From NCBI RefSeq assembly GCF_019049675.1, contig NZ_JAFMOW010000067.1, forward strand, positions 62,001-126,000: DNA of 64,000 bases, read 5' to 3'. The notes below the pieces were generated by a model that worked only from the letters and a program-made list of their open reading frames with translations, was not told the origin of the DNA and searched no databases. The translations under genes were made by a program, and so were the position numbers. Each line of letters opens with the position of its first letter. The first letter of the stretch is position 1. Source of the DNA: Rahnella bonaserana (GTDB lineage: Bacteria > Pseudomonadota > Gammaproteobacteria > Enterobacterales > Enterobacteriaceae). Of the stretch, positions 22,796-32,198 are shown piece by piece.

Positions 22796-22924
22796 GTATA
22801 CCCAAAACAGTTCGAGTTGCAGAAAGGCGGCAAGCGTACGAATCCCGATGAGCTGACACAGGTCTGTGATTCGGGTGAGTAAGAGCGGCCAACGCGTCTG
22901 CGGCTCGAAATGTAAAGGGTATAC
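22796..22924. repeat. ERIC element (enterobacterial repetitive intergenic consensus)
   Basis: A 129-base imperfect palindrome bounded by GTATAC at both ends. The minus strand contains stretches characteristic of ERIC: CTTGCCGCCTTTCTGCAACT, and TTACTCACC near the centre. It lies 4 bases beyond the SgrS poly-T tract and 45 bases before setA, so it is within the SgrS-setA read-through transcript. Confidence 0.88.
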
Positions 22925-22928
22925 GAAT

Positions 22929-23215
22929 AAAAAAACCAGTGAGTTTCCTCACTGGCTGGTGACAATACACCATTACTCAGAAAATCGAATGTAGTCAGAC
23001 CTGAAGTCACAGTTGCCGGCGGTATTGCTCGTCGTCCAGCGTTTCCATGTCCCACTGTGTCAGACGGGACAGAATATCCAGACGGTATTGCACCGGAACC
23101 CAGGACAGCCAGTCTGCATGATTTTTAGAGGCGTTCCTTTTAATGGCTTCGAAGTAACGCTGGTAGAAACGGGCGTTCAGACTGCGTTTCATGCTGACCT
23201 CCGGTGATTCACAAC
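22929..23215 (-). ncRNA. sgrS: SgrS small regulatory RNA (5' end approximate)
   Basis: SgrS is the Hfq-dependent RNA made during glucose-phosphate stress; it represses ptsG by base pairing and encodes SgrT. The 3' part on the minus strand reads CTGAGTAATGGTGTATTGTC (22961-22980), nearly the ptsG-pairing sequence of E. coli SgrS, followed by the terminator hairpin CCAGTGAG/CTCACTGG (22936-22955) and seven T residues. Genetic context (divergent sgrR, downstream setA) agrees. The 5' end is estimated from the position of the sgrT start and may be off by about 15 bases. Confidence 0.9.
23007..23192 (-). CDS. sgrT: Glucose uptake inhibitor peptide SgrT
   Basis: SgrT is the small protein translated from the 5' part of SgrS that inhibits the glucose transporter PtsG. 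This frame encodes 61 residues, longer than the 43-residue E. coli form. Shared features are FYQRYF near the N-terminus (FYQHYF in E. coli), WLSWVPVQYRLDILSRL and a following QWD. The extra residues are a seven-residue N-terminal extension, an insertion after YFEAIKRN, and a longer C-terminus. GGAGG lies at good spacing before the ATG. Confidence 0.88.
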   Translation of the reverse strand: MKRSLNARFYQRYFEAIKRNASKNHADWLSWVPVQYRLDILSRLTQWDMETLDDEQYRRQL

Positions 23216-23293
23216 AGGCTTTCGTTGAGAAACAGTATCAGCGTAATATGAGGAAAGATAAATTGATGAAAATCGCCCCGGAGTTCCTCTTTT

Positions 23294-24955
23294 ATGTCCT
23301 CGTCCCGTTTGCAACAACAGTTCATCCGCCTGTGGCAAAGCTGTCACGGTGAAGAAACCGAAACAACGCTACAGGCGCTCTCGGAAGTTCTGAGTTGCTC
23401 ACGCCGGCACATGCGCTCGTTGCTCAACACCATGCAGGAACAGGGCTGGCTGACATGGGATGCGGAAGCCGGACGCGGCAAACGTTCCACGCTGAAATTT
23501 CTGTATACCGGCCTCGCACTCCAGCAACAGCGCGCTGAAGAGCTGCTGGAGCAGGATCGCATTGATCAGCTGGTACAACTGGTTGGCGACAAAAACCTGG
23601 TGCGCCAGATGCTCTTATCCCAGCTTGGCCGCAGCTTCCGTCAGGGTAAGCATATCCTGCGTGTGTTGTATTACCGTCCGCTGGTTAATCTGCTGCCCGG
23701 CACCATGTTGCGCCGCTCAGAAACCCATATTGCCCGGCAAATTTTCAGCGGCCTGACGCGCATAAATGAGGAAAAAGGGGAAGTCGAAGGCGATTTAGCC
23801 CATCACTGGCAGGAAATTTCGCCGTTGCAATGGCGTTTTTATCTGCGCCCTGCCATTCATTTTCATCACGGACGTGAACTGGAGATGGCGGATATCATTG
23901 CCACCTTCACCCGGCTCAAAACGCATCCGCTGTTCAGTAACCTGAAGTCAGTCACGACACCTACGCCAAATGTTATTGATATCTACCTGAATGAACCCGA
24001 TCGCTGGCTGCCGTGGCTGTTTGGCAATATTCACGCGATGATCCTGCCACAGGAGTGGCAGTCGCTGCCCGATTTCGCCCGCCATCCTGTCGGCACCGGC
24101 CCTTACGCCGTGGTGCGTAATCTGAAAACACAGCTGCGTATCCGCGCCTTTGACGATTATTTTGGCTTCCGGGCATTGATTGACGAAGTGAATATCTGGG
24201 TGTTGCCGGAACTGAGTGAAGAACTGGTGCATTCCGGCGTACAGCTTCAGGCCGATGAATCCGGCAAAAGCGAGCTGGAAAGTCGTCTCGAAGAAGGCTG
24301 CTATTTCCTGTTATTTGACCAGCGTTCGCCGGTCGGACAATCCGGGGAAACCCGCCAGTGGCTGTGCGATTTACTTAATCCCATCGCCCTGCTGAATAAT
24401 GCAGAACCGATTTATCAGCGCTACTGGTCTCCGGCCTACGGTCTGCTGCCACGCTGGCACCATAAAGCGCCACAACCGCGGCCGGCCAAACCGCAAAACC
24501 TGAGGCAGGTGACACTGACTTTTTACGGCGAGCATTCCGAGCATCAGGCGATCTGCAATGCGCTGCAGCCGCTGCTGGCGGCGGAAAGCATTGAGCTGAT
24601 TATTCAGGTCGTGGATTATGCTGTCTGGCACCGCGGCGACGCCAAAAGTGATCTGTGGCTCGGCAGCGCCAACTTTACCCTGCCGCTGGAATTTTCATTG
24701 TTCGCGCATTTCTACGAATTGCCGCTGGCGAAACACTGCTTTAGTGAAAAGATGGAAGATGACGCCGCGCAGTGGCACGCGGGGAATTTATCCATCGCCA
24801 AATGGAGTCAGAAACAAACGGTCAGCCATCAGATCCATCCGCTGTTCCATCACTGGCTGGTGTTGCAGGGGCAGCGCAGTATGCGCGGCGTACGCATGAA
24901 CACCCTCGGCTGGTTCGACTTCAAATCCGCCTGGTTTGCGCCGCCGGACAGTTAA
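23294..24955 (+). CDS. sgrR: Transcriptional activator SgrR
   Basis: SgrR activates sgrS during glucose-phosphate stress. The 553-residue protein (551 in E. coli) has an N-terminal winged helix-turn-helix (about 20-90, with [20 protein letters not shown]) and a large C-terminal domain resembling solute-binding proteins of the SBP_bac_5 type ([27 protein letters not shown]). It is transcribed away from sgrS across a 100-base control region, the arrangement in E. coli. Confidence 0.96.
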   Translation: MSSSRLQQQFIRLWQSCHGEETETTLQALSEVLSCSRRHMRSLLNTMQEQGWLTWDAEAGRGKRSTLKFLYTGLALQQQRAEELLEQDRIDQLVQLVGDKNLVRQMLLSQLGRSFRQGKHILRVLYYRPLVNLLPGTMLRRSETHIARQIFSGLTRINEEKGEVEGDLAHHWQEISPLQWRFYLRPAIHFHHGRELEMADIIATFTRLKTHPLFSNLKSVTTPTPNVIDIYLNEPDRWLPWLFGNIHAMILPQEWQSLPDFARHPVGTGPYAVVRNLKTQLRIRAFDDYFGFRALIDEVNIWVLPELSEELVHSGVQLQADESGKSELESRLEEGCYFLLFDQRSPVGQSGETRQWLCDLLNPIALLNNAEPIYQRYWSPAYGLLPRWHHKAPQPRPAKPQNLRQVTLTFYGEHSEHQAICNALQPLLAAESIELIIQVVDYAVWHRGDAKSDLWLGSANFTLPLEFSLFAHFYELPLAKHCFSEKMEDDAAQWHAGNLSIAKWSQKQTVSHQIHPLFHHWLVLQGQRSMRGVRMNTLGWFDFKSAWFAPPDS

Positions 24956-24984
24956 TCGGACTATCGCATCGCGCCGTTAATCTC

Positions 24985-24990
24985 TAGAAT
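24985..24990 (+). promoter_or_regulatory. Possible -10 of thiBPQ
   Basis: TAGAAT at 24985-24990 would place the start of transcription near 24997, just before the first stem of the riboswitch. No convincing -35 accompanies it. Confidence 0.35.
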
Positions 24991-25000
24991 GACATCCGTT

Positions 25001-25234
25001 CTCAACGGGGTGCCAGAGTGCGTTCTTTTTCAAGAAGAATGAACTCGATCTTTAAACGCCGCGAGCGCGTGTTCAGCGGGTGAAGTCCAGCGCACAGAAA
25101 GCGGAGCGTACCAAAGTACGTGAGCATTTCGAGCACTGCACGACGCCCGATCAACACACGCACTGCAAGTTTAAAAGGCTGAGATTTGAAACCCGTCGAA
25201 CCTGATCCGGTTTATACCGGCGGAGGGATTTGAG
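25001..25234 (+). promoter_or_regulatory. TPP riboswitch (THI box) with very large P3 insertion
   Basis: The thiamine pyrophosphate aptamer core is plain: CTCAACGGGGTGCC (25001-25014) and, much later, GGCTGAGATTTGAAACCCGT, GAACCTGATCCGG and ACCGGCGGAGGGATTTGAG. CTCAA and TTGAG close stem P1. In E. coli the RNA before thiB (sroA) has a short P3; here about 164 bases (25015-25178) occupy the P3 position. The insertion is closed by a perfect 7-bp stem, AGTGCGT (25017-25023) with ACGCACT (25158-25164), and is rich in further palindromes. It lies directly before thiB and should repress thiBPQ when TPP is abundant. Confidence 0.93.
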
Positions 25235-25289
25235 ACTGCGCGATGCTTACTCAAAATCCTTTGCCCTTTCATTTTTTTGGAGCGCAAAG

Positions 25290-26273
25290 TTGAAAAAATT
25301 ATTGTCCTGCCTGCTGTTACTTTCTGCACCTGCACTGGCTGCAAAACCTGTTCTGACGGTTTATACCTACGATTCTTTCTCTGCCGACTGGGGTCCCGGG
25401 CCGGCGATCAAAAAAGCCTTTGAAGCCCGATGCGGCTGCGAACTGAAATACGTTGCGCTGGAAGACGGTGTCTCTTTGCTTAACCGTCTGCGGATGGAAG
25501 GCAAAAACAGCAAAGCCGATGTCGTTCTCGGGCTGGACAACAACCTGTTGCAGGCGGCTGAACAAACCGGGTTATTCACCAAAGCGCCTAAAACTGATGC
25601 CAGACTGACGGTGCCTGGCGGCTGGGACAACACCACTTTCGTGCCTTACGATTACGGTTATTTCGCGTTCGTCTACGACAAAAACAAACTGAAGAACCCG
25701 CCAAAAAGTCTTGATGAACTGATCAACAGCGACCAGAAATGGAAAGTGATTTACGAGGATCCGCGCACCAGTACGCCGGGTCTGGGTCTGATGCTGTGGA
25801 TGCAGAAAGTCTATGGTGATAAAGCACCGCAAGCGTGGGAAAAACTGGCGAAGAAAACCGTCACCGTCACCAAAGGCTGGAGCGAGGCCTACGGGTTATT
25901 CCTCAAAGGTGAAAGCGATCTGGTGCTGAGCTACACCACGTCTCCGGCTTACCACATCGTGGAAGAAAAGAAAGATAACTACGCGGCAGCAGATTTCACC
26001 GAAGGCCATTACATGCAGGTCGAAGTGGCGGGTCAGCTGGCGAACAGCCAGCAACCGAAACTGGCCGAAGAGTTCATGAAATTCGTTACTACGGAAGATT
26101 TCCAGAAAGTGATCCCGGCCGGCAACTGGATGTATCCGGTGATTAATACGCCGCTGCCTGACGCCTTTAAACAGCTGACGATCCCGGCTAAATCTCTGCA
26201 ATACAGCGCACAGGATGTCGCCACTCACCGTTCACAATGGATCCAGGCATGGCAGAGCGCCGTCAGCCATTGA
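25290..26273 (+). CDS. thiB: Thiamine/TPP ABC transporter, periplasmic binding protein
   Basis: ThiB captures thiamine and thiamine phosphates in the periplasm for the ThiPQ importer. The best start is TTG at 25290, preceded by GGAGCG, giving a signal peptide KKLLSCLLLLSAPALAA followed by mature KPVLTVYTYDSF, as in E. coli. The mature part contains EDGVSLLNRLRMEGKNSKAD and PRTSTPGLGLMLWMQ, typical of the family; length is 327 residues. Another in-frame TTG at 25230 lies inside the riboswitch and is rejected. It overlaps thiP by 25 bases. Confidence 0.95.
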   Translation: MKKLLSCLLLLSAPALAAKPVLTVYTYDSFSADWGPGPAIKKAFEARCGCELKYVALEDGVSLLNRLRMEGKNSKADVVLGLDNNLLQAAEQTGLFTKAPKTDARLTVPGGWDNTTFVPYDYGYFAFVYDKNKLKNPPKSLDELINSDQKWKVIYEDPRTSTPGLGLMLWMQKVYGDKAPQAWEKLAKKTVTVTKGWSEAYGLFLKGESDLVLSYTTSPAYHIVEEKKDNYAAADFTEGHYMQVEVAGQLANSQQPKLAEEFMKFVTTEDFQKVIPAGNWMYPVINTPLPDAFKQLTIPAKSLQYSAQDVATHRSQWIQAWQSAVSH

Positions 26274-27859
26274 TCCCGCGCTGGCTGTGGCCGGGCGCCA
26301 TCGCTTCACTGGTGATGTTGCTGGTGGCGGCGCTGGCGTTAGGCTCTCTGTGGCGTCACGCGCCACAGATGAGCGGCGCTTCGCTGTGGCAGGATCCCTA
26401 TCTCTGGCATGTGATCCGCTTTACCTTCTGGCAGGCGTTGCTTTCAGCGATTTGCTCGGTGCTGCCCGCCATTTTACTGGCCCGTGCGCTGTTCCGCCGC
26501 CGCTTCCCCGGCCGTCAGCTGTTATTACGTTTATGCGCCATGACGCTGGTATTGCCGGTTCTGGTGGCGGTATTTGGCATTCTCAGCGTCTACGGACGAC
26601 AGGGCTGGCTGGCGCAGATTTGCGGCTGGCTGGGCGTGGATTACCGTTTCTCGCCTTATGGTTTACAGGGCATTTTACTGGCCCACGTCTTTTTCAATCT
26701 GCCGCTGGCAGCCCGGCTCTTATTACAGGCGCTGGAAAATATCGCCGTCGAGCAGCGACAGCTGGCTGCGCAGCTTGGGATGAATGCCTGGCAGCAATTC
26801 CGCTTTGTTGAATGGCCTGCGATTCGCCGGCAGATTTTCCCTGCCGCCTCGTTGATCTTTATGTTGTGCTTCGCCAGCTTCGCCACGGTGCTTTCGCTGG
26901 GCGGCGGTCCGCAGGCCACCACCATTGAACTGGCGATCTATCAGGCGCTGAGTTACGACTATGATTTAAGCCGCGCGGCCACGCTGGCACTCATTCAGCT
27001 GTTTTGTTGTCTGACGCTGGTGTTGCTCAGCCAGAAACTCAGTCAGGCGCTGCCGGTCGGGCAGACGCATGCACAGCGCTGGCGAAATCCCGATGATTCT
27101 CTGCTGAGGCGCATTACCGATAGCGTGCTGGTGGGTCTGGCATTGTTGCTGATTCTCCCGCCGTTACTCGCGGTGATGGCTGACGGTATCAACCGGGCAG
27201 CGGTCGGTGTTTTACAACAACCCGTCCTCTGGCAGGCATTATGGACATCCGTGCGTATCGCGCTGGGCAGCGGGATAGTGTGTGTCCTGCTGACCATGAT
27301 GCTGTTGTGGAGCAGTCGCGAGCTGCGTCTACGCCAGCGAAACGGCTGGGCGCAGGCGATGGATATGAGCGGTATGCTGATCCTCGCGATGCCGGGCATT
27401 GTGCTGGCAACCGGCTTTTTCCTGCTGCTTGGCGACACCACCGGTTTGCCACAATCGCCATGGCCGCTGGTGATCATGACCAATGCGCTGATGGCTGTAC
27501 CTTATGCCTTAAAAGTGCTGGATAACCCGATGCGCGACGTGGCAGAACGTTACACACCGCTATGCCTTTCACTGGATATGCACGGCTGGCAGCGACTGCG
27601 CTGGGTGGAACTCAGCGCACTGAAACGCCCGATCGCACAGGCGCTGGCGTTTGCCTGCGTGCTGTCGCTGGGTGATTTCGGCGTGATTGCTTTGTTCGGC
27701 AACGAGAATTTCCGCACCTTACCTTTTTATCTGTATCAGCAGATCGGTTCTTATCGCAGCCAGGACGGTGCGGTGACGGCGCTGTTATTGCTGATGTTAT
27801 GCTTCCTGTTATTCACCCTGATTGAGAAATTACCGGGCCGCCATGCTGACGCTGAATAA
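26249..27859 (+). CDS. thiP: Thiamine/TPP ABC transporter, permease
   Basis: ThiP is the inner-membrane permease of the ThiBPQ importer. The 536-residue protein starts [12 protein letters not shown] and holds two fused permease halves, each with an ABC coupling-helix (EAA-type) loop: [20 protein letters not shown] and [20 protein letters not shown]. About 12 membrane helices are apparent. The ATG lies within the end of thiB; an upstream in-frame ATG four codons earlier is less like the family start. The stop overlaps thiQ by 17 bases. Confidence 0.95.
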   Translation: MAERRQPLIPRWLWPGAIASLVMLLVAALALGSLWRHAPQMSGASLWQDPYLWHVIRFTFWQALLSAICSVLPAILLARALFRRRFPGRQLLLRLCAMTLVLPVLVAVFGILSVYGRQGWLAQICGWLGVDYRFSPYGLQGILLAHVFFNLPLAARLLLQALENIAVEQRQLAAQLGMNAWQQFRFVEWPAIRRQIFPAASLIFMLCFASFATVLSLGGGPQATTIELAIYQALSYDYDLSRAATLALIQLFCCLTLVLLSQKLSQALPVGQTHAQRWRNPDDSLLRRITDSVLVGLALLLILPPLLAVMADGINRAAVGVLQQPVLWQALWTSVRIALGSGIVCVLLTMMLLWSSRELRLRQRNGWAQAMDMSGMLILAMPGIVLATGFFLLLGDTTGLPQSPWPLVIMTNALMAVPYALKVLDNPMRDVAERYTPLCLSLDMHGWQRLRWVELSALKRPIAQALAFACVLSLGDFGVIALFGNENFRTLPFYLYQQIGSYRSQDGAVTALLLLMLCFLLFTLIEKLPGRHADAE

Positions 27860-28583
27860 ACTGACGTACCTGTACGAACACCTGCCAATGCGCTTCGATT
27901 TGCAGATCGAAGCCGGTGAACGCGTGGCAATTCTCGGTCCGAGCGGCGCAGGTAAAAGTACCCTGCTCAGCCTGGTCGCCGGTTTTCTGGCTCCGGTCAG
28001 CGGGCAGATCCTGCTCAACGGCGCCGATCACAGTATGACGCCACCGGCAAAACGTCCGGTGTCGATGCTGTTTCAGGAAAACAACCTGTTCTCGCATCTG
28101 ACGGTGCGTCAGAACATGGGGCTGGGGTTACATCCGGGGCTGAAACTCAGCGCGCAACAGAAGCGCGAACTGGAGGACATCGCCCGACAAGTCGGGCTGG
28201 CAGACTGTCTGGATCGCTTACCGTCGCAGCTTTCCGGCGGCCAGCGCCAGCGTGTGGCTCTGGCGCGCTGCCTGTTACGCAGCCAGCCAATCCTGTTGCT
28301 CGACGAACCATTTTCGGCACTCGATCCGGCACTGCGTAGTGAGATGCTGAGTTTGCTGGATAAAGTGTGCGGGCAGCGTAATCTCACGTTGCTGATGGTG
28401 TCGCATAATCTGGACGACGCGGCGCGGATTGCACCACGCACGCTACTGGTTGTTGATGGCCGGATTTTCTACGACGGGCCTACGCAGGCACTGGCCGACG
28501 GCAGCGCGCCGGAGGCCAGAGTATTAGGGATAACCGTTTCAAAACCAGACGTTTCAGAGAGTCTGCCTGAAATCAGCGGGTGA
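27843..28583 (+). CDS. thiQ: Thiamine/TPP ABC transporter, ATP-binding subunit
   Basis: ThiQ powers thiamine import. The 246-residue protein starts [18 protein letters not shown] and shows Walker [11 protein letters not shown] near residue 32, the Q-loop in LFQENNLFS, the ABC signature [14 protein letters not shown], and Walker [13 protein letters not shown]. It overlaps thiP at its start and converges with the DedA-family gene, overlapping it by 11 bases at the stop. Confidence 0.96.
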   Translation: MLTLNKLTYLYEHLPMRFDLQIEAGERVAILGPSGAGKSTLLSLVAGFLAPVSGQILLNGADHSMTPPAKRPVSMLFQENNLFSHLTVRQNMGLGLHPGLKLSAQQKRELEDIARQVGLADCLDRLPSQLSGGQRQRVALARCLLRSQPILLLDEPFSALDPALRSEMLSLLDKVCGQRNLTLLMVSHNLDDAARIAPRTLLVVDGRIFYDGPTQALADGSAPEARVLGITVSKPDVSESLPEISG

Positions 28584-29340
28584 TCACTTTCCACAGCAGA
28601 TGACCGTAAACCGGCATCATTGGCTGTTTGCTCAGCATGACCAGACTCACTACTGTTGCGATCAGGCTCAGCACACAAACGACGCGCAGACGTGGCAGAG
28701 GCAACCATTTAGTCATCGCATCAGGCGAAGCTTTGCCCGAACGGAACCAGCGCCATAGTAACCAGACACTCAGCCAGATCAGCACTACGGCGGCAAAAAG
28801 CATCCATTTGAAGACTGAACTGTTGTGGCTGGCCGGAATATCAATCGCAACGCCCGCCAGAATGCCCGGCAGGAAATACACCGGCGGCCATGTGATGCAA
28901 CCGATGATATTCGGCGGTGCAAATTTATAAGGCGGCAGGTTCAGCATTCCCGCCACCATAGGTACCAGCGGACGCGTCGGGCCGATAAAACGCCCGATAA
29001 TCACGGTGGCAAAACTGTGTCGATCAAGTGCGTGGCCGGTTTTATCCAGCAATGACTGATAACGCCTGAGGAAACGCCATCGGTGCAGCGGTTCCTTGAA
29101 ACCCCGGCCAATGAAATACGAGGCCCAGTCTCCCAGGAAACACCCGATACCCGCCGCCAGCCACGCTTCGTATAACCCGACCTGACCACTGCCGATCAGC
29201 GTGCCAAGCGTCGCCATCATTACGGTACCGGGCAGGATCAGCCCGACCAGCGCCAGCGACTCGAAGAAAGCCACCACAGCGACGATAATTAATGCGAAGC
29301 CCACCGACTGAGCGACCAGATGTTGTAGATAGGCTTCCAT
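28573..29340 (-). CDS. yabI: DedA-family inner membrane protein YabI
   Basis: DedA proteins are inner-membrane proteins linked to lipid-carrier recycling and proton-dependent transport. The 255-residue protein has the family's re-entrant region with [18 protein letters not shown], the segment [14 protein letters not shown] and several hydrophobic helices, plus a C-terminal hydrophobic tail. Its place next to thiQ, convergent, is that of E. coli yabI. The exact function of this paralogue is unknown. Confidence 0.9.
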   Translation of the reverse strand: MEAYLQHLVAQSVGFALIIVAVVAFFESLALVGLILPGTVMMATLGTLIGSGQVGLYEAWLAAGIGCFLGDWASYFIGRGFKEPLHRWRFLRRYQSLLDKTGHALDRHSFATVIIGRFIGPTRPLVPMVAGMLNLPPYKFAPPNIIGCITWPPVYFLPGILAGVAIDIPASHNSSVFKWMLFAAVVLIWLSVWLLWRWFRSGKASPDAMTKWLPLPRLRVVCVLSLIATVVSLVMLSKQPMMPVYGHLLWKVITR

Positions 29341-29583
29341 AAATTCCCAGAATTCAGTTACGCCTGCGCCAATTGCGCAGATAAATGAGACAAGTGTGAG
29401 TTTTCTGCATTCTCATTGTAGTAAATACATCAAGCGGCTGAATTGTCAGCGCATGAACTATCACAGTCAACCGAGTAATTGTATGCGTATTTGGCAGAAA
29501 CCTGAGGCGTAGACAAAGACTGTATAAATAACCATACTCTGTCTTCGCATTTCATCTTTTATTTCATCTGTTCCGAGGCGCTT
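29341..29583. other. Intergenic control region between yabI and polB
   Basis: It contains divergent promoters for yabI and polB. In E. coli polB is an SOS gene; a CTGT-led sequence at 29520-29535 recalls a LexA box but its second half site is poor. Nothing else was recognised. Confidence 0.4.
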
Positions 29584-31989
29584 ATTAACGCAAAATCCGT
29601 ACCTGCTTCTGCCCGAACCACTGACACGGCGCCGCGTCAGGGATTTGTGCTGACCCGTCACTGGCGCGACACGCCGCGGGGTACGGAGGTGGATTTATGG
29701 CTGGCGACAGACGACGGCCCGCAAAAAGTGCGCCTGCCCATGCAGGAATCGGTGGCGTTTATTCCCGCCGAACAGCGTGCGGCGGCGGAGCGTATTCTCG
29801 CCGATGAAAAAAATATCAGTCTGCGGCCGTTGCCGTTGCAGGATTTTCATTCCCGCGCCGTCCTTGGGCTTTATTGCCCGCAACACCGGCAGTTAATGCG
29901 GATTGAAAAACTCCTGAAAGAAAATGGCGTCAATGTTTTCGAAGCGGATATCCGCCCGCCGGAACGCTTCCTGATGGAGCGTTATATCACCGCGCCGGTC
30001 TGGTTCAGCGGTAAAACGGGGCCGGACAAGCTGTTGCTGGACACCAAAATGAAACCGGCAGAGGACTACCGGCCACCGCTCAAACTGTGTTCTCTGGATA
30101 TCGAAACCAGCGGCAACGGCGAGTTGTATAGCATCGGGCTTGAAGGCTGCGGGCAGCGCCACGTTTATATGCTAGGACCGCCCAACGGCGATCCTGATGC
30201 TCAGTTCGATTTCAACCTGGTCTACGTCGACAGCCGTCCGCAATTGCTGGAAAAGCTCAATGAATGGCTGGAAACTTACGATCCCGACGCGATTATCGGC
30301 TGGAGCGTGGTGCAGTTTGACCTGCGGGTTTTACAGAAACATGCTGACCGCTACAAAATCCCGCTGAAATTCGGGCGTGGCGGCGGTGAACTCGAATGGC
30401 GCGAGCACGGGTTCAAACAGGGACATTTTTTCGCGGCAGCCGCCGGTCGTCTGATCATTGACGGCATTGAAGCACTGAAATCCGCATTCTGGAACTTCAA
30501 CTCGTTCAGCCTGGAATTCGTCTCGCAAAGTTTATTAGGCGAAGGCAAAGCCAGCGACAATCCTTATCAGCGGCTGGCCGAAATCGAGCAGCGTTTTCGC
30601 GAAGATAAACCGATGCTGGCACGTTATAACCTGAAAGACTGCGAGCTGGTGACGCGTATTTTTGCCAAAACCGAGCTGATGCCGTTTTTGCTGGAACGTG
30701 CCTCGGTCACAGGTCTGGCGGTAGATCGCAGCGGCGGTTCCGTGGCAGCATTCACCCATCTTTATTTACCACGCATGCACCGCGCCGGTTATGTCGCGCC
30801 CAATCTGGGCGAATTACAGGGCGAAATGAGCCCCGGCGGCTTTGTGATGGACTCGCGCCCCGGTTTGTATGATTCGGTGCTGGTGCTCGATTACAAAAGT
30901 CTGTACCCGTCGATTATCCGCACCTTTCTGATCGACCCGGTCGGACTGGTTGCCGGACTGCAACAACCGGACGACGCACATTCCGTACCGGGCTATCGTA
31001 ACGCCCGTTTCTCGAGAGAAAAACATTGTCTGCCGGAGATCGTCCGCCAGATCTGGATGGGGCGTGAGGAAGCTAAAAAGCAGAAAAACAAACCGCTCTC
31101 GCAGGCGCTGAAAATCATCATGAACGCCTTTTATGGCGTCCTCGGTTCCAGCGGCTGCCGGTTCTTTGATCCACGCCTGGCGTCTTCTATTACGCTGCGC
31201 GGACACGACATTATGCGCCAGACCCGTGAACTGATTGAGGCTGAAGGCTATCAGGTGATTTACGGTGACACCGATTCCACCTTTGTCTGGCTCAATAAAG
31301 CCCATTCACAGGAAGACGCCAATGTCATTGGCCGTCATCTGGTGGAACAGGTCAATGTCTGGTGGAAAGCCCATCTGCAGCAGGAATACGGGCTGGAGAG
31401 TGCGCTGGAACTGGAATTTGAAACTCACTACCAGCGCTTTCTGATGCCAACCATTCGTGGCTCGGAAACCGGCAGCAAAAAACGCTATGCCGGGCTGGTG
31501 AACGACGCCGATGGCGAGCACATCGTTTATAAAGGACTGGAAACCGTACGCACCGACTGGACGAAGCTGGCGCAGGAGTTTCAGCAGGAACTGTATCAGC
31601 GCATTTTCCACCGGCAGCCGTATCAGGATTATGTTCGCGATTATGTGGCGCGCACGCTTGGCGGCGAATTTGATGACAAGCTGGTGTACCGCAAACGCCT
31701 GCGCCGCAAACTGAGTGATTACGAAAAAAACGTGCCGCCACATGTTCGCGCCGCAAGGCTGGCGGATGACTATAATGTTCAGCACGGGCGCGCAAAACAG
31801 TACCAGAACGGTGGCTGGATAAGTTACGTGATGACCACGTCCGGGCCTGAACCTCTGGAGAACCGCCAGTCTCCCATCGATTACGATCATTACATCGAAC
31901 GTCAGCTGGAGCCGGTTGCCGACGGTATTTTGCCTTTCCTGCATGACGACTTTGCTACACTGATTACAGGTCAGATGGGATTATTCTAA
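29584..31989 (+). CDS. polB: DNA polymerase II (start codon uncertain)
   Basis: Pol II is a family-B DNA polymerase with proofreading that acts in replication restart and translesion synthesis under SOS. Motifs: exonuclease [13 protein letters not shown], polymerase motif [12 protein letters not shown], motif [14 protein letters not shown] and motif C YGDTDSTF. The only standard start in frame is GTG at 29647, which gives 780 residues (783 in E. coli) but cuts inside the conserved start-proximal GFxLTRHW and has only a weak ribosome-binding site. An ATT at 29584 with GAGG five bases before it would give 801 residues and keep that motif. The annotation uses ATT provisionally; the frame is open back to 29506. 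Confidence 0.8.
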   Translation: MNAKSVPASARTTDTAPRQGFVLTRHWRDTPRGTEVDLWLATDDGPQKVRLPMQESVAFIPAEQRAAAERILADEKNISLRPLPLQDFHSRAVLGLYCPQHRQLMRIEKLLKENGVNVFEADIRPPERFLMERYITAPVWFSGKTGPDKLLLDTKMKPAEDYRPPLKLCSLDIETSGNGELYSIGLEGCGQRHVYMLGPPNGDPDAQFDFNLVYVDSRPQLLEKLNEWLETYDPDAIIGWSVVQFDLRVLQKHADRYKIPLKFGRGGGELEWREHGFKQGHFFAAAAGRLIIDGIEALKSAFWNFNSFSLEFVSQSLLGEGKASDNPYQRLAEIEQRFREDKPMLARYNLKDCELVTRIFAKTELMPFLLERASVTGLAVDRSGGSVAAFTHLYLPRMHRAGYVAPNLGELQGEMSPGGFVMDSRPGLYDSVLVLDYKSLYPSIIRTFLIDPVGLVAGLQQPDDAHSVPGYRNARFSREKHCLPEIVRQIWMGREEAKKQKNKPLSQALKIIMNAFYGVLGSSGCRFFDPRLASSITLRGHDIMRQTRELIEAEGYQVIYGDTDSTFVWLNKAHSQEDANVIGRHLVEQVNVWWKAHLQQEYGLESALELEFETHYQRFLMPTIRGSETGSKKRYAGLVNDADGEHIVYKGLETVRTDWTKLAQEFQQELYQRIFHRQPYQDYVRDYVARTLGGEFDDKLVYRKRLRRKLSDYEKNVPPHVRAARLADDYNVQHGRAKQYQNGGWISYVMTTSGPEPLENRQSPIDYDHYIERQLEPVADGILPFLHDDFATLITGQMGLF

Positions 31990-32198
31990 GCAAAAAAAGC
32001 ATTGCTCTCTGATTCGCAGGTGACGAAAGGCTTACCTTCCATTACCATAGCGCCCTTTCCCATTTCTGAAACATCCTCACACAGCGAACTACTCCGCGCC
32101 ATCCGGCGGGGAAAGAAAACTATTGCCCGAGAAAGTTCACGGGCTGAACAAGCATTGCGCAGTCGTCGTATACCGAGCAAACAACACAGAGAGAGATT

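Noticed and set aside
25230-25289. TTG start for thiB inside the riboswitch
   Set aside because: It would add 20 residues before the signal peptide and lie within the aptamer's P1 stem; TTG 25290 has a Shine-Dalgarno and gives a normal signal peptide.
29520-29535. Possible LexA box upstream of polB (CTGTATAAATAACCAT)
   Set aside because: The left half is good but the right half CCAT is far from ACAG; too weak to call although polB is an SOS gene in E. coli.
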